Source of the DNA: an uncultured Hyphomicrobiales bacterium
Lineage (GTDB): Bacteria > Pseudomonadota > Alphaproteobacteria > Rhizobiales > Xanthobacteraceae
Length of the DNA: 64,000 nucleotides
NCBI GenBank assembly: GCA_903885555.1
Contig: CAISIV010000018.1
Span: 49,049-113,048, forward strand
Reading direction: 5' to 3'
The position numbers and the translations under genes were made by a program. Below are positions 9,954 to 20,800 of this stretch, piece by piece (within the stretch, counting starts at the first letter, position 1; each line of letters opens with the position of its first letter). The notes under the pieces were generated by a model. That model did no database searches and had not been told where the DNA came from. It was given only the letters and a program-made list of their open reading frames with translations.

Positions 9954-10119
9954 CCGGACATTTAGTTGAATTATCTCAATGGCTTGCGCTGCCGTTGATG
10001 ATTTGCCCCGGATTTCCCCGTAATCCCGGCAAGCACAGGTTTTCGCACCGCCACACGTTTATCGGATAGGCCAGGCATTACTATGGACGGACCTTCCGGA
10101 TGGCGGCATTCAAACCTCA

Positions 10120-10713
10120 ATGGCTGACAGCGACGACGCCACTGACCCAGCGCGCATCGACGAAGCGCGCAGAGACGAAGCGCTTATGGCCCAGGTCGCG
10201 CGTGGCGATGAGGCGGCGTTCCGCCAGCTCACCCGGCGCCATCTGCCGGCCATGGTCGGGCTTGCCCGGCGCGTTCTCGGCAATGCCGCCGACGCCGAAG
10301 ATGTCGCACAGGAAGCCATGCTGCGTGTCTGGACGCATGCACCGCATTGGCAGCCGCTCGCGGCATTCCGCACCTGGCTTACGCGCATCGTGGTCAACCT
10401 CTGTCTCGACCGCAAACGCCGCAAGCCCTGGGTCGCGCTCGACGCCGCCGGCGAAATCGTCGATCCGACACCAGGCATTCCGGAAATCGCCGAACGAAAT
10501 GAGCGCGAGCATGCCCTCACCGCGGCGATTGCCGAACTGCCGGACCGCCAGCGCACCGCCATCCTCCTCACCTACAGCGAGGGCATGAGCAATGCGCAGG
10601 TCGCCGAAGCGCTCGATACGTCGGTGTCCGCAGTGGAAACCTTATTGATACGCGGCAAAAAAAGTCTGCGCGCCAAACTGGGCGCCATGATCGACGGGGA
10701 CGAAGACCAATGA
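10120..10713 (+). CDS. RNA polymerase sigma factor, ECF/sigma-70 family
   Basis: LARRVLGNAADAEDVAQEAMLRVW (region 2) and LPDRQRTAILLTYSEGMSNAQVAEALDTSVSAVETLLIRGKKSLRAKL (region 4). Confidence 0.93.
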   Translation: MADSDDATDPARIDEARRDEALMAQVARGDEAAFRQLTRRHLPAMVGLARRVLGNAADAEDVAQEAMLRVWTHAPHWQPLAAFRTWLTRIVVNLCLDRKRRKPWVALDAAGEIVDPTPGIPEIAERNEREHALTAAIAELPDRQRTAILLTYSEGMSNAQVAEALDTSVSAVETLLIRGKKSLRAKLGAMIDGDEDQ

Positions 10714-11078
10714 ACGAAAATAAAATGGACGACACACAGTTCGAGCAATTGCTCAAAACCGCCTTGAAGCCCGGTCCCTCCGCGCAGCGCGACGATCAGG
10801 CCGCGGCAGATCGCGTGCTCAAGCGTCTGGCCGGTCCGCTGCCGCGCCAGCAGATGGCGTGGTGGCGTCTGCCCGCGGTGCTGCTCGATTGGGAATTCGC
10901 CCCGGCCTGGCCGCGCGTCGCCGCGCTGGCCACCTGTGCCGCGCTTGGTTTTGCCATCGGCCTCATCGGCATCGACCGGCAGGTCGATACCGCCGACGCG
11001 GCGCTGGCCTATGTCAGCCGCGCCGACATCGCCGCCGGCCTGTTTGAAGGCGAATTGCCGCACGGAGAACGGCGATGA
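10710..11078 (+). CDS. Putative anti-sigma-like single-TM protein
   Basis: 122 aa with one TM (VAALATCAALGFAIGLIGI); ATGA overlap with the sigma gene and 4-nt overlap with the next gene. Confidence 0.6.
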   Translation: MNENKMDDTQFEQLLKTALKPGPSAQRDDQAAADRVLKRLAGPLPRQQMAWWRLPAVLLDWEFAPAWPRVAALATCAALGFAIGLIGIDRQVDTADAALAYVSRADIAAGLFEGELPHGERR

Positions 11079-11557
11079 GCACCCTGCAACTGTCGCCATC
11101 GATGATGGCGCGCGGCTCGTCGCGCTGGCTGCTGCTCGGCTCGCTGGCGCTCAATTTGTTCTTCGTTGGTATCGCGGTAGCACTGGCGATCCGCGCTCCG
11201 GCGCCGCCATCCTGGGACCGCAATGTCTTCGTGCGTGTCGACCGTATCGCCGCCAGCTTGCCGCCGGCCGACGCCGACCTGTTGCGCGGCCAGATCAAGG
11301 CCAACCGCGACAATATCGAGACGACGCAATCCGGTTACCGGTCGGCTCAGGATACGATCCGCACCATGCTGCGCCAGGAGCCGTTCGATGTGGCGGCCGT
11401 GCAGGCGGCGATGGCGAAAGCCCGGCTCGCGCGGCAGAATTTCGACCAGTCCATCCAGGCTGTTTTCGCCACGACTGCGGCGCAAATGTCGCCTGCCGGA
11501 CGCCAGGCTCTGGCCGACTGGCCGCCAGGCCGGAAAACAGCGGGAAACCCACAATAA
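11075..11557 (+). CDS. Periplasmic heavy-metal-sensor/CpxP-like membrane-anchored protein
   Basis: 160 aa, N-terminal TM (WLLLGSLALNLFFVGIAVALAI), then helical periplasmic region with QSGYRSAQDTIRTMLRQEPFDVAAVQAAMAKARLARQNF typical of this family. Confidence 0.75.
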   Translation: MSTLQLSPSMMARGSSRWLLLGSLALNLFFVGIAVALAIRAPAPPSWDRNVFVRVDRIAASLPPADADLLRGQIKANRDNIETTQSGYRSAQDTIRTMLRQEPFDVAAVQAAMAKARLARQNFDQSIQAVFATTAAQMSPAGRQALADWPPGRKTAGNPQ

Positions 11558-11726
11558 TTGCGATGCTTAAGCGACGTTCTGGGCTAGTTTCTCCCTCGCC
11601 CAAAGTGGCTTCAGTCAGTCTTTGAAAGTTTTCGTTATGCGTAGTTGTTGTGGTGTTGAGTGGCGGCAAGGAAAGCGGGATGGAACGCGAGATGGAACTC
11701 TTGCGGGCTCTCGCTCGTTGCGAACC

Positions 11727-13112
11727 ATGCTGCTGGGTTTGTGCCTCACGCTGCCGCTCGGTGGCTGCCTTCTGACGGACAAGCCCGAACCCGGGCTCGA
11801 CATTCCGCAAACCTATGACCGCAGCTCGCCCAATCCGGCGATCGCCGAAGCGGCGCTGCCGCCGCTGGACTGGTGGCGCGGCTTCCGCTCACGTGAACTC
11901 TCCGAAATCATCGAAGAGGCGCGCGCCGCCAACCTCGACATTGCCGCAGCCGTCGCCCGCATCGTGCAGGCCGACGCGCAGGCGCGCATCGCCGGTTCGG
12001 CCCTGCTGCCGGTCGTCGACCTCGACGGCAACGCCACGCGCTCGCATGCCGCGGAGACCAATACCAAGGTGGTGCGCGCGTCCTTGACCGCAAGCTACGA
12101 GATTGATTTCTGGGGCAAGAACCGCGCGGCGCTGCGCGCTGCCGAACAAGCCGCCGTCGCCAGCCGCTACGATCGTGAAGTCATCGGCCTGTCCACCGTG
12201 GCTGCTGCCGCCAATGCCTATTTCCAGGTGCTCGCGGCGCAGGACCGCCTGCAGGTCAATCGCGAGAACGTCGCCAGCGCCAGCCGCGTGCTCAATCTGA
12301 TCCAGCAGCGGTTGAACGCCGGTACGGCGTCCGCGCTCGACACCGCGCAGCAGGAATCCCTGCTCAATACGCAGCGCGCTGCGCTGCCATCTCTCGAACA
12401 ATCACTGACGCAAAACCGCAACGCACTGGCCCTGTTGCTGGCGCGCTCACCGGAGAGCGTGCGCATCCGGGGCGGCTCATTACGCAGTATTTCGTATCCG
12501 CGTGTGACGCCCGGGTTGCCGTCCGAGCTTCTGGCACAACGCCCCGACATCCGTGAGGCCGAAGCCCTGCTCGCCGCCGCCAATGCCAATGTCGAGAATG
12601 CCCGCGCGCAATTCCTGCCCAGCATCTCCATCACCGGCGAAGGTGGCTATTCCAGTGCAGTGCTCAAGACGCTGCTGCGGCCGGAGTCCGCGCTGTACAA
12701 TGTCGGCGTCGGCCTGACGCAACCGATCTTTGACGGGCTGCGGCTTCAGGGAAATCTGGATCTGACAAAAGGCCGTCAAGACGAACTGCTGCAGAACTAT
12801 CGCAAGTCGGTCATTTCCGGTTTTGTCGACGTCGAAAATGCGCTCGATGCCGTTCGGCAGGCGAGTTTGCGTGAACGCCTGCAACGCGAGGTCGTCACCA
12901 GTTCGCAGCGCGCCTTCGACATTTCGGAACAGCGCCTGAACCAGGGCACCATCGATCTGGTCACCGTGCTGCAGACCCAGCAGACCCTGTTTCAGGCGCA
13001 AGACAATCTGGTGCAGGCGCGGCTCGCCCATGTGCAGGCGATCGTCAGCCTCTATCAGGCACTTGGCGGCGGCTGGCTGCCGAAGCCGGTGGAGGCTTTA
13101 AATGCACGGTGA
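11727..13112 (+). CDS. Outer-membrane efflux lipoprotein (NodT/TolC family)
   Basis: MLLGLCLTLPLGGC lipobox; TASYEIDFWGKNRAALRAAEQAA and GLTQPIFDGLRLQGNLDLTKGRQ. The ORF opens at TTG 11622; ATG 11727 gives a clean lipoprotein signal. Confidence 0.88.
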   Translation: MLLGLCLTLPLGGCLLTDKPEPGLDIPQTYDRSSPNPAIAEAALPPLDWWRGFRSRELSEIIEEARAANLDIAAAVARIVQADAQARIAGSALLPVVDLDGNATRSHAAETNTKVVRASLTASYEIDFWGKNRAALRAAEQAAVASRYDREVIGLSTVAAAANAYFQVLAAQDRLQVNRENVASASRVLNLIQQRLNAGTASALDTAQQESLLNTQRAALPSLEQSLTQNRNALALLLARSPESVRIRGGSLRSISYPRVTPGLPSELLAQRPDIREAEALLAAANANVENARAQFLPSISITGEGGYSSAVLKTLLRPESALYNVGVGLTQPIFDGLRLQGNLDLTKGRQDELLQNYRKSVISGFVDVENALDAVRQASLRERLQREVVTSSQRAFDISEQRLNQGTIDLVTVLQTQQTLFQAQDNLVQARLAHVQAIVSLYQALGGGWLPKPVEALNAR

Positions 13113-14442
13113 GCTGCCCAAGCAACTGATACAGGGTGCAACGCGGGATAAACGCCGCGTATTCGTCATTGGTCTGATCGTCATCGCGATCGCCGCGGCG
13201 CTGATCTATTACTTCACCGGTTCGACCGAAACGCAACGCCGCAGCCGCTTCGGTGGCGAAGGCGGTCCGGTGCCGGTGCTTGTCGCGCCGGCCGCCAAGG
13301 CCGACGTCCCGGTCTATCTCGACGCGGTCGGCACCACCAAGGCGCTCAACACCGTGACGGTGAAGGCGCAGGTCGACGGCAAGCTGATCGAAGTCGCCTT
13401 CAAGGAAGGTCAGGACGTCAAGCGCGGCGACGTGCTGGCCCGTATCGACCCGACCACCTACAAGGCCGCGCTCGATCAGGCCGTCGCCAAGAAGGCCCAG
13501 GATCAGGCGCTGCTCGCCAATGCCAAGAACGACCTGGCGCGTTACGAACAGCTCGCCGCCACCAACGCCATCAATCGCCAGCAGGCCGACACGCAGAAAT
13601 CGCTGGTCGCGCAATATACCGCGCAAGTCGATTCCGATCAGGGCGCGATCGAAAGCGCGCAGGCGACGTTGGCTTACGCCACCATCCGCTCGCCGCTCGA
13701 CGGCCGCACCGGCATCCGTCAGGTCGACGAAGGCAATATCGTGCGAGCATCCGACGCCACCGGCGTCGTGACGCTGACGCAGCTGCAACCGATCTCGGTG
13801 CTGTTCAACCTGCCGCAGCAGGAGATCAGCCGCGTCAACACTGCCTTCAGCAGAGGGCCGCTAACCGTCGACGCCTTGCGCTCCGATAATGACGCCGTGG
13901 TCGACAGCGGCACCTTGAGCGTGGTCGACAATCAGGTCGACTCCACCACCGGCACGGTCAAGCTCAAGGCCGAATTCCCCAATGCCACGCTGCAACTCTG
14001 GCCCGGCCAGTTCGTCAATATCCGGCTGCTGATCGACACGCTCAAGCAGGTCGTGACGATCCCGACCGGCGCGGTGCAGCGCGGGCCGACCGGCACTTTC
14101 GTCTACGTCGTCAAAGACGAAAACGCCGTAACGATCCGCCCGATCACCGTGCAAAAGCAGGACGAAAACCAGACCGTCGTGTCGAAGGGCCTGGAATCCG
14201 GCGAGCGCGTCGTCACCACCGGCTTCGCGCGCCTGACCGACAACGCCAAGATCGCAATCAGCAGCGGCGACGGCACGGCCGCGCCCGGCGTCAACCGCCA
14301 GCGCGGCACGCGCACACCGGGCGAAAAGAGCGACCGCAAACGGGGCAGCGGCGAGACATCACCGAACGCATTGCAAGGTGCGTCTCCTGGCGGCGCGGCA
14401 CCCGGCACCACACCGAGCGCACCGCCCGCCGCGCCGAAGTGA
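13102..14442 (+). CDS. mdtA: RND efflux periplasmic adaptor (MdtA-like)
   Basis: VLVAPAAKADVPVYLDAVGTTKALNTVTVKAQVDGKL...; order adaptor-RND-RND as in mdtABC. Confidence 0.88.
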   Translation: MHGELPKQLIQGATRDKRRVFVIGLIVIAIAAALIYYFTGSTETQRRSRFGGEGGPVPVLVAPAAKADVPVYLDAVGTTKALNTVTVKAQVDGKLIEVAFKEGQDVKRGDVLARIDPTTYKAALDQAVAKKAQDQALLANAKNDLARYEQLAATNAINRQQADTQKSLVAQYTAQVDSDQGAIESAQATLAYATIRSPLDGRTGIRQVDEGNIVRASDATGVVTLTQLQPISVLFNLPQQEISRVNTAFSRGPLTVDALRSDNDAVVDSGTLSVVDNQVDSTTGTVKLKAEFPNATLQLWPGQFVNIRLLIDTLKQVVTIPTGAVQRGPTGTFVYVVKDENAVTIRPITVQKQDENQTVVSKGLESGERVVTTGFARLTDNAKIAISSGDGTAAPGVNRQRGTRTPGEKSDRKRGSGETSPNALQGASPGGAAPGTTPSAPPAAPK

Positions 14443-14452
14443 GGGAGCGCGC

Positions 14453-17400
14453 ATGAGCGTCTCCTCGCCTTTCATTCATCGTCCGATCGCCACGTCGCTC
14501 CTTGGCGTCGCCGTCATGCTGGGCGGCGCGCTGGGCTACTGGTGGCTGCCGGTGTCGGCGCTGCCGCAGGTCGACTTCCCGTCGATCCAGGTGACGACGC
14601 AACTGCCGGGCGCCAATCCCGACACGATCTCCGCGCTGGTGACCTCGCCGCTGGAAACCCAGTTCGGCAAGATCCCAGCGATGCAGGCGATGACCTCGTC
14701 GAGCTCGTTCGGCATCAGCCAGATCACACTGCAATTCGACCTGTCGCGCGATATCGATGCCGCGGCGCAGGACGTGCAGTCTGCCATCAATGCCGCCGGT
14801 TCAACGCTGCCGAAAAACCTGCCCTACCCGCCGCTGTATTCGAAAGTGAACCCGGCTGACGCGCCGATCATCACGCTGGCGCTGACGTCGAAGACCGTCG
14901 ACCAGCGCAGTTTGAGCGACATGGCCGACACCATCATGGCGCCGCGGCTGTCGGAAGTGACCGGCGTCGGCCGCGTCTCGGTGCAAGGCGGCATCCGCCC
15001 GGCAATCCGCATCCAGGCCGATCTGTCGCGGCTCGCCGCCTACGGTATCGCGTTGGAGGATCTGCGCACGGCCATTGTCGGCGCCAACGTCGCCGGCGCC
15101 AAAGGAGCGCTCGACGGCGCGCATCAGTCCTACACCATCGCCGCCAACGACCAGATTACCAGCGCGGCGGCTTACAAGGCGATTACCGTGGCGTTCCGCA
15201 ACGGCGCGCCGGTTCTCCTCAGCGATGTCGCCGACGTGGTGGACGGGCTGGAGAACACCAAAGTCGGTGCCTCCTACGCTGGCGGGCCAGCCATCGTCAT
15301 CGACGTGCAGCGCCAGCCCGGCGCCAATGTGATCGAGACCGTGCAGCGCGTGCAGGCCGAATTGCCGCGGCTGCGGCGATCGATTCCCGCGGGCGCCCAG
15401 CTCACCGTCATCAACGACCGCACCACCACCATCCGCGCCTCGATCCACGACGTGCAGTTCACGCTGGTGCTGTCGATCGCGCTCGTCGTGCTGGTGGTTT
15501 TGGTGTTCCTGCGCACCATACGCGCCACCATCATCGCCGGCGTGGCGCTGCCGCTGTCGCTGATCGCGACCTTCGGCGTGATGTGGTTCTGCGGATTCTC
15601 GCTCGACAATTTGTCGCTGATGGCGCTGACCATCGGCACCGGCTTCGTGGTCGACGACGCCATCGTCATGATCGAGAACATCGTCCGCCATATCGAGGAC
15701 GGCGAAAGCCCGCTGGAAGCAGCCCTCAAAGGTGCCAAGGAAATCGGCTTTACGGTAATTTCGCTGACCTTATCGCTAATCGCGGTGTTCATCCCGCTGC
15801 TGTTCATGACGGGCCTCGTCGGCCGCATGTTCCGCGAATTCGCCCTGACCCTGACTATCGCCGTCGTTGCGTCAGCCGTCGTCTCGCTGACGCTGACGCC
15901 GATGATGTGCGGCCGGCTGCTGCGGTCGCACGGCACCGAGCGCAAACCTGGACCGTTGTCGGAACGCTTCAACGGCTACGTCGAACGCACCATCGAGCTC
16001 TATCACCAGAGCCTGCTGTGGGTGCTCAAGCGCCAGCGCGCGACGCTCTGGGTAACGCTGGCGACGCTGGCCGCTACGATCTTCCTCTACATCGTCATGC
16101 CGAAGGGCTTCCTGCCGCTGCAGGATACCGGCGTGATCACTGCGGTCACCGAAGCCGGCACCGACGTATCGTTCGCGGAAATGCAGCGCCGCCAGAAGCA
16201 GGTCGAGGACTTGCTCCGCGCCGACCCGGACGTCGTCAGCGTCGTGTCGGTGATCGGCGTCAGTACCCTGAATACGTCACCCAATGCCGGGCACATCTCG
16301 ATCACGCTGAAGCCGCGCGAAGAGCGCAGCAACCGCGTCGAGACCATCATCGGCCGGCTCAAGGACGCCGTCGGCCACCTGCCGGGCATGACGGTCTACT
16401 TCCAGGCGACGCAGGACATCCAGATTTCGACGCGTGCGGCCCGCGCGCAGTATCAGTACACGCTGGTCGGCACCGATTCCGCCGAAGTGGTCGAATGGGC
16501 CGACAGACTGACGCGCAAGCTGCGTAGCGAACCGCAATTCCGCGAAGTCGCATCCGAAGCGCAGGAAGGCGGGCCCCGCGTGCTGGTCGACGTCGACCGC
16601 GAACAGGCCGGCCGCCTTGGCGTGTCGATGCAGAGTATCACCGACACGCTCAACGATGCCTTCGGCCAGCGCCAGATTTCCACCATCTATGGCCAGGCCA
16701 ACCAGTATCGCGTCATCCTCGAGGCGCAGCCGCGCTATCTGCAGGACCCGACCTCGCTCGGCAAACTCTACGTCACCGGCGCCACCACCAGTAACGGCAC
16801 GGCGGCGACCGTGGCCAATACGGCGAGCGGTACGACGAATACCAACACCACCGCGACGCCGAACACCGTGACCGGCTCCAACCAGGTGCCGCTGTCGGCC
16901 TTTGCGCGCTTCACCTACACCTCGGCGCCGCTGACGATCGCGCATCAGGAGCAGTTCCCCTCCATCACCATCAGCTTCGACCTCGCGCCCGGCTATGCGC
17001 TGAGCGACGCAGTGACGCTGATCACCAAGGCACAGAATGACATCGGCATGCCGACCTCGGTGACCGGCACCTATTCGGGCGACGCCGCCGAATTCGCCAA
17101 ATCGCTGGCGGGCGAACCGTGGCTGCTGCTCGCCGCCGCCATCACGATCTACATCGTGCTCGGCGTGCTGTACGAAAGCTTCATCCACCCGCTGACCATT
17201 CTCTCCACGCTGCCTTCGGCCGGCGTCGGCGCGCTGCTGGCGCTGATGCTTTTTGGATATGATTTGTCGGTGATCGCGCTGATCGGCATCGTGCTGCTGA
17301 TGGGCATCGTGAAAAAGAACGCCATCCTGATGATCGACTTCGCGCTCGAGGCCGAGCGCAATGAAGGCATGTCGCCCGAGGAGTCCATCGTCCAGGCGGC

Positions 17401-17650
17401 GTTGCTGCGCTTCCGTCCGATCATGATGACGACGCTGGCCGCTCTGTTCGGCGCGCTGCCGCTGGCGCTGGAAGGCGGCACCGGCTCCGAACTGCGCAAT
17501 CCGCTCGGCGTCTCGATCGTCGGCGGCCTGCTGCTGAGCCAGTTGCTGACGCTCTACACCACGCCGGTGATCTACCTGTACATGGAACGGCTGCGCGCAC
17601 GGCTCAGCCCGTTGCCGCCGCGGGCGCCGCGCACTCAGCCGGCCGAGTAG
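14453..17650 (+). CDS. mdtB: RND efflux permease (MdtB-like)
   Basis: MSVSSPFIHRPIATSLLGVAVMLGGALGYWWLPVSALPQVDFPSIQVTTQLPGA; full-length HAE1-type RND. Confidence 0.9.
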   Translation: MSVSSPFIHRPIATSLLGVAVMLGGALGYWWLPVSALPQVDFPSIQVTTQLPGANPDTISALVTSPLETQFGKIPAMQAMTSSSSFGISQITLQFDLSRDIDAAAQDVQSAINAAGSTLPKNLPYPPLYSKVNPADAPIITLALTSKTVDQRSLSDMADTIMAPRLSEVTGVGRVSVQGGIRPAIRIQADLSRLAAYGIALEDLRTAIVGANVAGAKGALDGAHQSYTIAANDQITSAAAYKAITVAFRNGAPVLLSDVADVVDGLENTKVGASYAGGPAIVIDVQRQPGANVIETVQRVQAELPRLRRSIPAGAQLTVINDRTTTIRASIHDVQFTLVLSIALVVLVVLVFLRTIRATIIAGVALPLSLIATFGVMWFCGFSLDNLSLMALTIGTGFVVDDAIVMIENIVRHIEDGESPLEAALKGAKEIGFTVISLTLSLIAVFIPLLFMTGLVGRMFREFALTLTIAVVASAVVSLTLTPMMCGRLLRSHGTERKPGPLSERFNGYVERTIELYHQSLLWVLKRQRATLWVTLATLAATIFLYIVMPKGFLPLQDTGVITAVTEAGTDVSFAEMQRRQKQVEDLLRADPDVVSVVSVIGVSTLNTSPNAGHISITLKPREERSNRVETIIGRLKDAVGHLPGMTVYFQATQDIQISTRAARAQYQYTLVGTDSAEVVEWADRLTRKLRSEPQFREVASEAQEGGPRVLVDVDREQAGRLGVSMQSITDTLNDAFGQRQISTIYGQANQYRVILEAQPRYLQDPTSLGKLYVTGATTSNGTAATVANTASGTTNTNTTATPNTVTGSNQVPLSAFARFTYTSAPLTIAHQEQFPSITISFDLAPGYALSDAVTLITKAQNDIGMPTSVTGTYSGDAAEFAKSLAGEPWLLLAAAITIYIVLGVLYESFIHPLTILSTLPSAGVGALLALMLFGYDLSVIALIGIVLLMGIVKKNAILMIDFALEAERNEGMSPEESIVQAALLRFRPIMMTTLAALFGALPLALEGGTGSELRNPLGVSIVGGLLLSQLLTLYTTPVIYLYMERLRARLSPLPPRAPRTQPAE

Positions 17651-17689
17651 ACAGATGTCTGCAATCGCCAAGCGCCGAACTCTGAAGAC

Positions 17690-17787
17690 TCCCCTCCCCC
17701 TTGTGGGGAGGGGTTGGGGGCGGGGGTCCGCAATGCGACCCTCGCAGCTACCCCCCTCCCTAACCTTCTCCCACAAGGGGAGAGGGA
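17690..17787. repeat. Intergenic inverted-repeat element (CCCCTCCCCCTTGTGGGGAGGGG...CTTCTCCCACAAGGGGAGAGGG)
   Basis: Complementary G/C-rich terminal arms plus internal hairpins in the mdtB-mdtC gap. Confidence 0.75.
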
Positions 17788-17836
17788 ATAGACCGGGGTT
17801 GCCTATCCGCTTTTCCTCTAGCGGCAGCCGCACGTC

Positions 17837-20800
17837 ATGAACTTCTCATACCCCTTCATCCGGCGGCCGATCGGCACCACGCTGCTGGCGATCGGGCTGT
17901 TCATGACCGGCGCGGTGGCTTACGGATTCTTGCCGGTCGCCAGCCTGCCCTCCGTCGATTTCCCGACCATCAATATCAGTGCCAGCCGGCCCGGCGCCGA
18001 TCCCAACATCATGGCGGCGACGGTCGCAGCGCCGCTGGAGCGGCGGCTCGGCGAAATCTCCGGCGTCACCGAAATCACCTCGACCAGTTCGCTCGGCTCC
18101 ACCCGCATCACCGTGCAGTTCGACCTGAAGCGCAGCATCGAAGGCGCCGCGCGCGACGTGCAGGCAGCCCTCAATGCCGCGCTGACCGACCTGCCCGGCG
18201 ACATGCCGACGCTGCCGAACTTCCGCAAAGCCAATCCCGCCGCGGCGCCGATCCTGATCCTGGCGCTGACGTCGAAAACCATGCAGGGCAGTGCCATCTA
18301 CGACGCTGCCGACAGCGTGATCGCGCAGCGCCTGAGCCAGGTCGACGGCGTCGCCGACGTTTCCGTCGCCGGTTCCGAGCAACCGGCCTTGCGCGTGCGG
18401 GTCGATCCGGCCCGGCTGTCATCGATGGGCCTGTCGATGGAGGACGTACGCACCGCGATTGCCAATTCCAATGCGGTTGGCCCGCTCGGCACTTTCGACG
18501 GGGCCAAGCGCGCCGTCACCATCGGCATCAACGATCAACTGACCAACGCCACCGACTACGATCCGCTGGTGGTCAAGACCGTCGACGGCACCGTCATCCG
18601 GCTCTCCACCGTCGCCACGATCAGGCCCAGCGTGCGCAACAGCCGCTCGGCCGGCTGGTTCAACCGCGATCCATCGGTACTGCTGATCATCACCAAGCAG
18701 GCCGACGCCAATGTCATCGACACCGTCGACCGTATCTACGCGCTGTTGCCCGAATTGCGGCAGTGGATTCCGGCCGGGCTCGACATCTCGGTGCTGACCG
18801 ACCGCACCCAGACCATCCGCGCCAGCGTGCACGACATGCAGCTGACGCTCGCCGCCACCGCCGTGCTGGTGATGCTGGTGGTATTCCTGTTTCTGCGGCG
18901 TACCGCGGCGACCATTGCCGCCGGCGTGACCGTACCGCTGTCGCTCGCCGGCACTTGCGCGCTGATGTGGGCGGCGGGATTCTCCATCGACAACCTGTCG
19001 CTGATGGCGCTGGCGGTCAGCATCGGCTTCGTCGTCGACGACGCCATCGTCATGATCGAGAACGTGTTCCGCAATCTGGAGAACGGCCATTCGCCGTTGC
19101 GCGCGGCGCTGATGGGCGCCAAGCAGATCGGCTTCACGGTGGTGTCGATCTCGGTGTCGTTGATCGCGGCCTTCATTCCGCTGCTGTTCATGGGCGGCAT
19201 TGTTGGCCGCCTGTTCCGCGAATTCTCGGTAACGCTCGCCTTTGCCATCGCCGTCTCGACCGTGGTGTCGCTATCGGTGACGCCGATGATCTGCGCCTAC
19301 TTTGTCAAGCAAGGCCCGAGCCCGGACGCGACCTGGCTCGACCGCCGCGTCGAAGGCATCCTGTCGCGCATGATCCGATTCTACGACCGGTCGCTTGCCT
19401 TCGTGCTGGAGCAACGCGCGCTGGCAATGATGACCTTCGTCGCCACCATCGCGCTCACTGCCTTCCTCTACGTGAAGGTGCCAAAGGGTTATTTTCCGCA
19501 GGACGACACCGGCCTGATCTTCGGCGGCACGCAGGCCTCGACCGATATTTCCTACGAAGCCATGCTGGTGCTGCAGCAGCAGGCGATGGATATCGTGCTG
19601 GCGGATCCGGCGGTGTCGGGCCTCGGCTCATCGGCCGGCGGCGGTGGCGGGCCCGGCGGCGCTTCGGTCAATCGCGGGCGGCTGTTCATCAGTCTGAAGC
19701 CGCTGGCCGAACGCGACAACGTCACCACCCAGCAGGTGATCAACCGCCTTCGTACAAAACTATCGAACATCCCCGGCGTGCGCGTTTTCATGTTCCCGGC
19801 GCAGGATCTGCGGGTCGGCGGCCGGCAGAGCGACTCGCAATATCAGTTCACGTTGTGGAGCGCCGATATCGACCAGTTGCAGAGCTGGGTGCCGAAGGTG
19901 GTCGACCGCGTGAAGCAGTTGTCGCAGGTGACCGATCTCAACACCGACCGCGAGCAAGGCGGTCTGCAGGCCAATATCTCTATCGACCGGCCTGCCGCCG
20001 CAAGGTTCGGCGTGCGTATTCAGGATATCGACAACGCGCTCAACAACGCCTTCTCGCAGCGCCAGATCTCGACCATTTACGGCCCGCGCAATCAGTATCG
20101 CGTCATTCTCGAGGTCGACCAGAAATACCAGCGCGATCCAGGCGATCTCAGCCAGGTCTATGTGCCCGGTAGCGGCCGCACGCAGGTGCCGCTATCGGGA
20201 CTGGTGAAGGTCGAACGCGGCATCGCGCCGCTGGTGGTCAACCATCAGGGTCAATTCCCCTCGACCACCATCACCTACAATCTTGCGCCCGGCATCACCA
20301 TCGAGGAGGCCACCGCGGCGATTTCCCAGGCCGTCGCCGAAATGCATATTCCCGATATCGTGCATGCGGATTTCTCCGGCGATGTGCAGGCCTTCAAACA
20401 GGCCACCAGCGCACAACCGCTGTTGCTGCTGGCGGCCTTGATCGCGGTCTATATCGTGCTCGGCGTTCTCTATGAGAGCCTGGCGCATCCGCTGACCATC
20501 ATCTCGACGCTGCCCTCGGCGGGCCTCGGCGCCCTGCTGGCGCTGCAGGTCTCCGGCACCGAACTGACGGTGATCGCCTTCATCGGCATCATCCTGCTGA
20601 TCGGCATCGTCAAGAAGAACGGCATCATGATGGTGGACTTCGCGCTGGAGGGCGAGCGCAAGCGCGGGCTGTCGCCGATGCAGGCGATTCACGAAGCCTG
20701 CATGGAGCGCTTCCGGCCGATTCTGATGACGACGATGGCGGCCATGCTCGGCGCCGTGCCGCTGGTGATCGCCTCCGGGCCCGGCTCGGAACTGCGGCGC

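Noticed and set aside
16277-17833. 518-aa minus-strand ORF
   Set aside because: Antisense to the MdtB-like gene, with shadow-frame composition (RQRQRAEQSGQRRHHDRTEAQQ).
19621-19680. Gly-rich loop SSAGGGGGPGGASVNRG in the MdtC-like pump
   Set aside because: A glycine-rich stretch at this position is common in MdtC-type RND proteins, so not considered unusual.
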